Part shown: positions 1 to 4,209 of the stretch, piece by piece | How the letters are laid out: every line of letters begins with the position of its first letter | Position numbering within the stretch: position 1 is the first letter of the stretch | DNA from: Sphaerochaeta sp. | GTDB lineage: Bacteria > Spirochaetota > Spirochaetia > Sphaerochaetales > Sphaerochaetaceae | Length of the DNA stretch: 5,348 nucleotides | Direction of reading: 5' to 3' | NCBI GenBank assembly: GCA_023228445.1 | Contig: JALOBD010000147.1 | Coordinates: 1 to 5,348, forward strand | The notes under the pieces: model-generated | The model's database searches: none | What the model was told of the DNA's origin: nothing | What the model saw: only the letters and a program-made list of their open reading frames with translations | Program-made: the position numbers and the translations under genes

Positions 1-435
1 GAAGAGGACAGCGGGGGACGCAAACCCATCAGCGTGACGGGACGCCTGCGCCACACCACCGAGATTGTGACCATCGACATCTCCACCATCACCAGTGCGA
101 CGATTCTCAACGAGACGTATACGATTCCGGACAACCTCAAGCCGTTCAAATCCCCCATCGAGCACGGCCGCTACGACTCCATCGACATGATCCCGCTGAG
201 TCTGAAGATGAAGGAGCGCAGTGCGCTCAACGCCTTGCGTGCGGTCGTGCATGGCCCCCCGATCTTCGAGAAGGCTGAGGATGGGTCGACGATCTGCAAC
301 ATGGATGTGGAGAACTCCATCGAGCTCTACCTCAGGATCATCCAATGTGGCGACTCGGTCGAGATCATCGCCCCGGAAAACTTCAGGCGGCGCTTTACGA
401 AGATGCTCTCCAAGATCCTGAAACTTTATGAATGA
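1..435 (+). CDS. WYL-domain transcriptional regulator, C-terminal part (5' end outside window)
   Basis: The frame is open from the first base to the TGA at 433-435, giving 144 residues. The true start lies upstream, so the GTG at 34 is probably internal. The pattern fits the end of a WYL (YafY/PafC-like) regulator. An RLRHTTEIVTIDISTI stretch resembles the end of the WYL Sm-like fold, where a basic residue and a 'fdldrI' strand usually occur. It is followed by an 'LNETYTIP' segment like the usual 'l.etf.ip'. The last 35 residues, 'GDSVEIIAPENFRRRF' then 'LKLYE', match the C-terminal extension typical of the family (G-x-x-VEVLxPexLR...lY). Known members are mostly DNA-binding repressors or activators with an N-terminal HTH, and the WYL domain may sense a ligand or nucleic acid. 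The HTH is not visible here, so the DNA-binding role is inferred. The gene ends 57 bases before rubredoxin, which has its own promoter. Confidence 0.72.
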   Translation, partial: EEDSGGRKPISVTGRLRHTTEIVTIDISTITSATILNETYTIPDNLKPFKSPIEHGRYDSIDMIPLSLKMKERSALNALRAVVHGPPIFEKAEDGSTICNMDVENSIELYLRIIQCGDSVEIIAPENFRRRFTKMLSKILKLYE

Positions 436-441
436 TTTTCC

Positions 442-470
442 TTGCCCATCGAAGGGTTTGCCTATATGCT
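442..470 (+). promoter_or_regulatory. Probable sigma-70-type promoter of the rubredoxin gene
   Basis: TTGCCC at 442-447 and TATGCT at 465-470 are separated by exactly 17 bases. Each matches the consensus hexamer at 4 of 6 positions. The predicted transcript would start near 477, just ahead of the Shine-Dalgarno at 479, leaving a leader of about 16 bases. The site lies in the short gap after the WYL gene stop, which supports separate transcription of rubredoxin. It was identified by eye only. Confidence 0.5.
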
Positions 471-478
471 ACTCTTCT

Positions 479-484
479 AGGAGG
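479..484 (+). promoter_or_regulatory. Strong Shine-Dalgarno for rubredoxin (AGGAGG)
   Basis: AGGAGG followed by AA lies 8 bases before the ATG at 493. It is the strongest ribosome binding site in the window and fixes the start of a gene short enough for automatic callers to miss. Confidence 0.85.
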
Positions 485-492
485 AAAGACGC

Positions 493-654
493 ATGAAACA
501 GTACGAATGCAATCTTTGCGGGTACATCTATGACCCGGCAGTAGGTGATCCTGACAACGGGGTCAAAGCAGGAACAGCCTTTGAAGATCTTCCGGAAGAT
601 TGGGTTTGCCCTCTCTGTGGAGCTCCTCAGTCTGACTTTTCTCCCCTCGACTGA
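493..654 (+). CDS. Rubredoxin, 53 residues
   Basis: A small soluble electron carrier with one iron held by four cysteines. The metal site is complete: C6-N-L-C9-G near the N-terminus and C39-P-L-C42-G near the C-terminus. The usual aromatic core is present (Y4, Y11, Y13, F30, W37, F49), as is the 'YDP..GDP..G...GT.FEDLPEDWVCP' pattern of classical rubredoxins. Length is typical (52-54 residues). Rubredoxins pass single electrons in the cytoplasm, in anaerobes often to rubrerythrin, superoxide reductase or flavodiiron proteins that remove oxygen species. No such partner is visible in this window. The gene appears monocistronic, with its own promoter, a strong ribosome binding site and a terminator directly after the stop. 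Third positions are G or C in 24 of 53 codons by hand count, much lower than in neighbours. The identification is near certain. The physiological partner is unknown. Confidence 0.97.
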   Translation: MKQYECNLCGYIYDPAVGDPDNGVKAGTAFEDLPEDWVCPLCGAPQSDFSPLD

Positions 655-658
655 TCAT

Positions 659-682
659 CGAACGGGGATACGAACGGGGTAT
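659..682 (+). repeat. Tandem 12-base repeat in the 5' arm of the rubredoxin terminator
   Basis: CGAACGGGGATA (659-670) is followed directly by CGAACGGGGTAT (671-682). The copies match at 10 of 12 bases. Both carry AACGGGG, which can pair with the single CCCCGTT at 696-702. Confidence 0.75.
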
Positions 683-707
683 GCGGCCAAGTCATCCCCG
701 TTTTTTT
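661..707 (+). terminator. Factor-independent terminator after rubredoxin
   Basis: AACGGGGAT at 661-669 pairs perfectly with ATCCCCGTT at 694-702 (9 bp, 24-base loop). Alternatively, AACGGGG at 673-679 pairs with CCCCGTT at 696-702 (7 bp, 16-base loop). The stem runs into seven consecutive T at 701-707. It begins 6 bases after the rubredoxin stop and ends only 10 bases before the start codon of the next gene on the same strand. Confidence 0.85.
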
Positions 708-717
708 ATGACCTGAT

Positions 718-1194
718 ATGAGACGGTACCGCCAAGCACTCAGCCAAGAAGCGTGCATCGACGTCCTCAAACGGGGCAGCAATGGGGTCCTCTCGCTGAT
801 CGTCGGCGACAGAGAGCCCTATGGGGTGCCGCTGAGCTATGTGTTCCATGCAGGCAACATCTACTTCCACTCAATCGGGGAGGGGCGCAAGATCGAGGCG
901 ATCGATGCGTGGAGGCGAGCCTCGTTTGTCGTCGTCGACCTCGACCAGATCGACAGCGCCAACTACACCTCGCTCTTTCGCTCGGTCATCGTTGGCGGCA
1001 CCATAACCCGGGTCGACGGCAAGGAATGGACGGCGGCATTCGATGCACTGTGTGACAAGTACAGCCCAGATCGACCGAAAGACGAACGGCGCGAACAGGT
1101 CCGCTCCTGCACCAAGGCGGTGGGTCTCAAGCTCACGGTGAGCACCATGACCGGCAAGGAAGCCAAGGAGCTGGCCGGTGTTTCCTATCAATGA
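718..1194 (+). CDS. NimA-like pyridoxamine 5'-phosphate oxidase family flavoprotein
   Basis: A 158-residue protein of the FMN-binding split-barrel superfamily, closest in pattern to NimA-type (5-nitroimidazole reductase) proteins. It begins with the family's usual 'MRR' start. Next come a VLSLIV strand and 'YGVPLSYVF' (35-43), then the hallmark 'IYFHSIGEGRKIEAI' (48-62), whose H51 lies where family members contact FMN or substrate. A 'YTSLFRSVIVGGTI' strand (83-96) and a closing 'TGKEAKEL' (145-152) follow. Known family members bind flavin and some reduce nitro groups. The exact substrate and any drug-resistance effect are not readable here. ATG 718 is the only workable start, because an in-frame TGA lies at 709-711 and the N-terminus matches the family. 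No Shine-Dalgarno precedes it. It is followed after 56 bases by a nitroreductase gene on the same strand, a possible two-gene unit. Confidence 0.88.
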   Translation: MRRYRQALSQEACIDVLKRGSNGVLSLIVGDREPYGVPLSYVFHAGNIYFHSIGEGRKIEAIDAWRRASFVVVDLDQIDSANYTSLFRSVIVGGTITRVDGKEWTAAFDALCDKYSPDRPKDERREQVRSCTKAVGLKLTVSTMTGKEAKELAGVSYQ

Positions 1195-1200
1195 GTTTCC

Positions 1201-1222
1201 GATAGCTGTTTTTATGGCTATC
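1201..1222. other. Short hairpin between the NimA-like and nitroreductase genes
   Basis: GATAGC at 1201-1206 and GCTATC at 1217-1222 form a perfect 6-bp stem with a 10-base T-rich loop. Only TT follows, so it is not a good terminator on the plus strand. It could slow transcription or stabilise an mRNA end, or be chance. Confidence 0.35.
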
Positions 1223-1235
1223 TTACAGAGCATTG

Positions 1236-1241
1236 AAGGAG
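1236..1241 (+). promoter_or_regulatory. Shine-Dalgarno that sets the nitroreductase start at GTG 1251
   Basis: AAGGAG lies 9 bases before GTG 1251. An upstream in-frame TTG at 1233 would place this site inside the coding region and has no ribosome site of its own, so the GTG is preferred. Confidence 0.7.
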
Positions 1242-1250
1242 AATCGCACC

Positions 1251-1820
1251 GTGTTGCAAGCAATTGAAAAGAGACGGGCTTACCGTGCTCTCGATCCCCG
1301 CCCCATCGACAAAGACGTACTGATCGGCCTCATCAAAGCCGCTGCCACCGCCCCCAGCGGCATGAACAACCAGCCGTGGCGCTTTATCACCGTAACTGGA
1401 GCCCAGCGCCTCAATGCGCTGAAGGAGACCCTGTCACCGGGCAACTACTGGGCAAAGGCGGCTCCGGCCATCATTGCCGTGGTCACCAACAACCGGTGGA
1501 GCATGCAACTGGGTGAGCGCTCCTACGCCCCCTTCGAAGTAGGTATGGCCACCATGGCGCTGCAGATCCAGGCAGTGAGCGAAGGGTTGTACATCCACCC
1601 CATCGCCGGCTTCAATGCCGATGCGGCCAAAACGGTGTTGGATATCGATGCCGATGATTCGCTCTTGGTCCTGCTGGTCCTCGGCTATCCAGGAAGTGAG
1701 GAGGGGCTCAGCGACAAGCACCTGGAGAGTGAGCACAGCACACGTATGCGCCTCTCCCTTGAGCACATCCACGCCTTCGATGGGTGGACACAGCAGATGA
1801 ACCCAGAGGCGTCTGCCTAG
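1251..1820 (+). CDS. Nitroreductase-family FMN oxidoreductase (short form, 189 residues)
   Basis: A compact member of the nitroreductase fold. These FMN proteins usually act as dimers and use NAD(P)H to reduce nitro compounds, quinones or other acceptors. The N-terminal 'KRRAYRALDPRPI' (7-19) carries the arginines that bind the FMN phosphate. 'APSGMNNQPWRFI' (34-46) is the conserved flavin-side loop with the N-Q-P-W motif. 'GMATMALQIQAVSEGL' (98-113) is the long central helix, and 'LVLGYPG' (142-148) the usual C-terminal strand and turn. Length is typical of the short subgroup. The start is a GTG chosen from the Shine-Dalgarno at 1236-1241. An upstream TTG at 1233 would add 6 residues and lacks support. 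It follows the NimA-like gene by 56 bases and converges on the MFS gene with 6 bases between stops. Substrate unknown. Confidence 0.9.
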   Translation: MLQAIEKRRAYRALDPRPIDKDVLIGLIKAAATAPSGMNNQPWRFITVTGAQRLNALKETLSPGNYWAKAAPAIIAVVTNNRWSMQLGERSYAPFEVGMATMALQIQAVSEGLYIHPIAGFNADAAKTVLDIDADDSLLVLLVLGYPGSEEGLSDKHLESEHSTRMRLSLEHIHAFDGWTQQMNPEASA

Positions 1821-1838
1821 CATCTCCTACTGTAGATG
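1821..1838. other. Convergent gene junction with small inverted repeat
   Basis: The nitroreductase stop (1818-1820) and the MFS stop (complement of 1827-1829) are 6 bases apart. CATCT at 1821-1825 can pair with AGATG at 1834-1838, and CTACTGTAG at 1827-1835 is palindromic about its central T. There is no T-run on either strand, so I do not call a terminator. Transcripts from the two sides probably overlap here. Confidence 0.3.
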
Positions 1839-3137
1839 AACGATCTCCACCTCAATCGCCTCCTTGAGGCGTTGGTCCTCGGTGATGACCATGGGGCTCT
1901 CCTTGAGGAAGGCAGAGCCCACCATCGAGGCAGCCAGAAGCGTCCCAAGAAAGACCAGGAGCATCGGTGAGTAGAACTCGGCGGTCACCAGACTGGCCAA
2001 CAGGATGAAGGCACAGCCGGCTTGGCTGGTGAGCAGCAAGAGGCTCTGGATGACCTCCTCTCCCACCCCGGCGGCAAGTTCGGCGGCGTACTGGCTACCG
2101 ATGGGGACGGCGGCCAAGAGGGAGAGGCCGATGATCGAGCTACCAATGACCGCCACTGCAGTGGGGTTGAGCAGGTGGGCGCCGATCTGGGCAGCGAAGA
2201 CGAGCAAGAGGAACCCGGGAATCGAGCAGACGTTGCAGAAGACGAAGAAGAGCTTGCGCTTTCGATAGCGATCGGAGAGGGCTGGCAGGATTGTCGCCCC
2301 GACCATCCCCCCGGCGAACATGGCGATACCTAAAATTCCGTTGGAGTCGGGAATCCCCAAGAGTTCGCTGATCTGGTCGACCTTGATGAAGAAGACCATC
2401 AGGACACCCCAACAGATGGAGAAGATGATGAGCAGGCCGCGCAGCGAGGGGCTCATCGCGAGGGCCTTGAAGTTGGATCGGTAACTCGTTTTGGGATTTT
2501 GTTGGCGTGATGAGGGGGTCGGCGGGTTCTCTCTGATCAAGAACGCCGGCACCAAGGCGAGGACGGCGCTGAAGATCCCCCAAAACCGCATCATCCGATC
2601 AAAGCCTGTCCCCCACAGCGGACTGGCGCTCTTGGTCACCACCCACAACGGGGTGACGATCATCACCAATGCGAGGCTGAGGTACTGGCTGGTGCTCGTC
2701 AGTCCCACGGCCATCCCCCGTTCACGGATCGGAAACCACCGGGAGACGATCTCGGTGATGGAGACGAGGACCAGTGTCTGGCCCAGTGCAAGGAAGAATT
2801 GGCCGAAGAGGACGATGCGTAGATCCCCGAGGTAGAGGGCTTTGGTCATTGAACCGAAGACAATCGCCCCACTGGAGAGCCAGATCACCCACCTGATACC
2901 CCACTTGTGCAACACGTAGGAGGCCGGCACGCTGGCCACCACGAAGACGATCAGGTACATCAGCGAGAGCAGATCGACCGGAGTGGAGTAGTGAAGACGC
3001 AGTTGTCCACTGTAGAAGTGGTTGGCTACCCGGCCCACCGGAGCGAGGGTGAGCCATTGGCTCTCGACCGATATGATCAAGAGCACCAAGGAGAGGAGGA
3101 CCACCCAGCGGTACCGGTACGCCTTCACGCTACGCAT
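1827..3137 (-). CDS. Major facilitator superfamily transporter, FLVCR/SLC49-like N-terminal half
   Basis: A 436-residue inner-membrane protein with about 12 hydrophobic segments. It has six in residues 10-200, a polar loop near 202-228 (ENPPTPSSRQQNP), six in about 232-410 and a charged C-terminal tail. 'ALSDRYRKRK' (286-295) is the MFS motif A between segments 8 and 9, and 'HKWGIRW' (77-83) is its weaker copy between 2 and 3. The run from S25 ('ESQWLTLAP') through 'VDLLSLMYLIVFVVASVPASYV' recalls the FLVCR branch (x-Q-W-x-x-[FY]-A ... VDWLSMVYM), and 'WFPIRERGMAVGL' (134-146) is also usual there. Substrate cannot be inferred: relatives move haem, choline or unknown solutes. The start is the Met at 3137, because it gives a normal MFS N-terminus. 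The open frame upstream, to 3563, is antisense of the facing nitroreductase. No Shine-Dalgarno is seen. It is transcribed divergently from the NfsA-like gene. Confidence 0.88.
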   Translation of the reverse strand: MRSVKAYRYRWVVLLSLVLLIISVESQWLTLAPVGRVANHFYSGQLRLHYSTPVDLLSLMYLIVFVVASVPASYVLHKWGIRWVIWLSSGAIVFGSMTKALYLGDLRIVLFGQFFLALGQTLVLVSITEIVSRWFPIRERGMAVGLTSTSQYLSLALVMIVTPLWVVTKSASPLWGTGFDRMMRFWGIFSAVLALVPAFLIRENPPTPSSRQQNPKTSYRSNFKALAMSPSLRGLLIIFSICWGVLMVFFIKVDQISELLGIPDSNGILGIAMFAGGMVGATILPALSDRYRKRKLFFVFCNVCSIPGFLLLVFAAQIGAHLLNPTAVAVIGSSIIGLSLLAAVPIGSQYAAELAAGVGEEVIQSLLLLTSQAGCAFILLASLVTAEFYSPMLLVFLGTLLAASMVGSAFLKESPMVITEDQRLKEAIEVEIVHLQ

Positions 3138-3215
3138 GTATAGAAGGATATCGCACTTGGTAGGCCTTGTATATGGAGACTGGATGAAGCCGCCCCTTTC
3201 CCCTATACTCAGACC
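3138..3215. promoter_or_regulatory. Divergent promoter region between MFS and NfsA-like genes
   Basis: This 78-base gap must carry promoters for both genes. Rightward, TATACT at 3204-3209 (5 of 6 to consensus) lies 6 bases before ATG 3216, with only a weak -35 (TGGATG, 3181-3186, 17-base spacer). Leftward, complement TATACA (3173-3168), a 17-base spacer, TATCCT (3150-3145) and 7 bases lead to ATG 3137. Neither start has a Shine-Dalgarno. GTATAG at 3138-3143 and CTATAC at 3203-3208 form an inverted repeat at the two ends of the gap. Identified by eye only. Confidence 0.45.
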
Positions 3216-4001
3216 ATGCACCAAACCCTTCAACTGATCCACACCCGCCGTTCGATTCGTAGCTTCAGTGATGAGCCAGTCAGTAGCGAGACACTGTTGG
3301 CCCTCAAGGAGGCCACCGTGCGCGCCCCCACGGCGGGCAACATGGCCCTCTACTCGATCATCGAGGTCGAAGACCAAGCCAAGAAGGAGCGCCTCGCCCT
3401 CCTGTGCGACAATCAGCCGATGATCGCCAAAGCCCCCATCGTGTGGGTCTTCCTCGCAGACATGCAGAAGTGGATCAACTACTTCGAGGAGAGCGGCGCG
3501 GTGGCCAGGGCCACCGAAGCGGGTCTTGCCGCTTCGCGAGCACTGGGGTTGGGCGATATCCACCTCTGTCTGCAGGATGCCATCATCGCTGCGCAGAATG
3601 CCGTCATCGCCGCCGAGGCCCTCGGCCTGGGATCCTGTTACATCGGTGATGTGATCGAGAACTTTGAGGAGGTGAGCGACCTCCTGGGGCTGAGACGGTT
3701 CACCATCCCCGCGGCGATGCTGATCTTCGGATACCCAAAGCAGACGCGCACGGTCAAACAGACACCCCGCTGCCCCCCAGATTCAATCTTCATGACCGAT
3801 CGCTATGAGGAGCCACACCTGGAGGAGATGAGCAGAGCCTATGCAGCGCACGAGGAGGCGCGGCGCAGGGTCGGCTCGCTACCCTATCAGAATACCGGTA
3901 CCCTTGCCGACCACTACTACCTGCTCAAGCACACCTCCGCCTTCATGGAGGAGATGAACCGCTCCACCGCCGTCATGTTCGATCGGTGGGTGAACGGTTG
4001 A
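3216..4001 (+). CDS. NfsA-like NAD(P)H-dependent nitroreductase (261 residues)
   Basis: A longer nitroreductase-fold flavoprotein with the layout of E. coli NfsA and Frp. Its opening 'TLQLIHTRRSIRSFSDEPV' (4-22) carries the FMN-phosphate arginines. Next come 'RAPTAGNMALYSII' (36-49), the 'PIVWVFLADMQKW' strand (74-86), and the central helix with 'DAIIAAQNAVIAAEALGLG' (121-139) leading to 'SCYIGDVIEN' (140-149). 'LIFGYP' (169-174) is followed by 'KQTPRCPPDSIF' (181-192), which corresponds to NfsA's 'KPRLP' segment linked to NADPH binding. The C-terminal 60 residues are helical and charged, slightly longer than E. coli NfsA (240). NfsA-type enzymes carry out two-electron reduction of nitro compounds and quinones in the cytoplasm. 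The preferred substrate here is unknown. The start is well fixed by the family N-terminus although it lacks a Shine-Dalgarno. It is divergent from the MFS transporter, and 208 bases separate it from the ABC gene. Confidence 0.9.
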   Translation: MHQTLQLIHTRRSIRSFSDEPVSSETLLALKEATVRAPTAGNMALYSIIEVEDQAKKERLALLCDNQPMIAKAPIVWVFLADMQKWINYFEESGAVARATEAGLAASRALGLGDIHLCLQDAIIAAQNAVIAAEALGLGSCYIGDVIENFEEVSDLLGLRRFTIPAAMLIFGYPKQTRTVKQTPRCPPDSIFMTDRYEEPHLEEMSRAYAAHEEARRRVGSLPYQNTGTLADHYYLLKHTSAFMEEMNRSTAVMFDRWVNG

Positions 4002-4153
4002 AGGTATTGCACAGAGAGCAAGCCAACTGCCAAAAACGGAGCCCAAACCTGCCCATCCTGAGAGCAGTACGTTCGCAATATGTACCGACCAGCCCAGGTC
4101 GCTCACCCATCCCCAACACACGCCAGCGGTGACCGGAGGGGACTTCAGGGACC

Positions 4154-4207
4154 ATGGACCGGGCACCGGTCCGATTGATTTTCGCGACGAATACCCGTAA
4201 GGTATAG
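4154..4207 (+). CDS. Possible 17-residue upstream (leader) peptide before the ABC gene
   Basis: ATG at 4154 opens a frame encoding MDRAPVRLIFATNTRKV and ending with TAG at 4205-4207, two bases before the ABC start at 4210. A GGAGGGG run lies 12 bases upstream, a little far for an ideal Shine-Dalgarno, and a CAGGG lies nearer at 4146-4150. The close stop-start spacing would allow ribosomes to pass directly to the exporter gene. The peptide resembles nothing I recognise and could be a chance frame. Confidence 0.25.
   Translation: MDRAPVRLIFATNTRKV
4156..4172 (+). other. Perfect 7-bp hairpin in the ABC leader
   Basis: GGACCGG (4156-4162), loop GCA, CCGGTCC (4166-4172). The hairpin overlaps the last base of the upstream-peptide ATG. 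A second GACCGG at 4131-4136, overlapping the purine-rich ribosome site, could compete for the same 3' arm. No T-run follows directly, so it is not a standard terminator. Confidence 0.5.
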
Positions 4208-4209
4208 CC

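Larger units (their letters stand above)
4002..4209 (+). promoter_or_regulatory. 208-base intergenic leader upstream of the ABC exporter
   Basis: No conserved gene is seen. It contains a 5-bp hairpin (CGACC 4086-4090 with GGTCG 4097-4101), a GGAGGGG purine run (4135-4141), a perfect 7-bp hairpin at 4156-4172 and a 17-codon reading frame at 4154-4207. A possible weak promoter has TTGATT at 4175-4180 and TAAGGT 17 bases later (4198-4203). TAAGG at 4198-4202 is also a weak Shine-Dalgarno 7 bases before ATG 4210. I see no clear terminator for the preceding nitroreductase gene. Confidence 0.4.

Noticed and set aside
34..36. GTG at 34 as the start of the first gene
   Set aside because: The frame stays open to the window edge and the visible protein is only the C-terminal part of a WYL regulator, so the start must be upstream.
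1233..1250. TTG at 1233 as an earlier start of the short nitroreductase
   Set aside because: It would put the AAGGAG ribosome site inside the coding region, and the six extra residues are not part of the family pattern.
871..1263. Minus-strand 130-codon frame opposite the NimA-like gene
   Set aside because: No recognisable motif, and the plus strand has a clear family match across the same bases.
1434..1823. Minus-strand 129-codon frame opposite the short nitroreductase gene
   Set aside because: It is the antisense of conserved nitroreductase coding sequence and shows no motif of its own.
2022..2333. Plus-strand frames of 87-103 codons opposite the MFS gene
   Set aside because: Composition (D, E, G, A, Q rich) is the mirror of membrane-segment codons and no ribosome site or motif supports them.
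2140..2583. Minus-strand frame of 147 codons inside the MFS gene
   Set aside because: It overlaps the MFS gene in another frame, is Arg/Pro/Leu-rich without motifs, and has no ribosome site that I can see.
3138..3563. N-terminal extension of the MFS protein by 142 residues upstream of Met 3137
   Set aside because: The extension is low-complexity, runs antisense through the NfsA-like gene, and MFS transporters normally begin just before the first membrane segment as they do from 3137.
4002..4130. A terminator or structured RNA just after the NfsA-like gene
   Set aside because: Only short stems (for example TTGC/GCAA near 4008-4022 and CGACC/GGTCG at 4086-4101) and no T-run were found, which is too weak to call.
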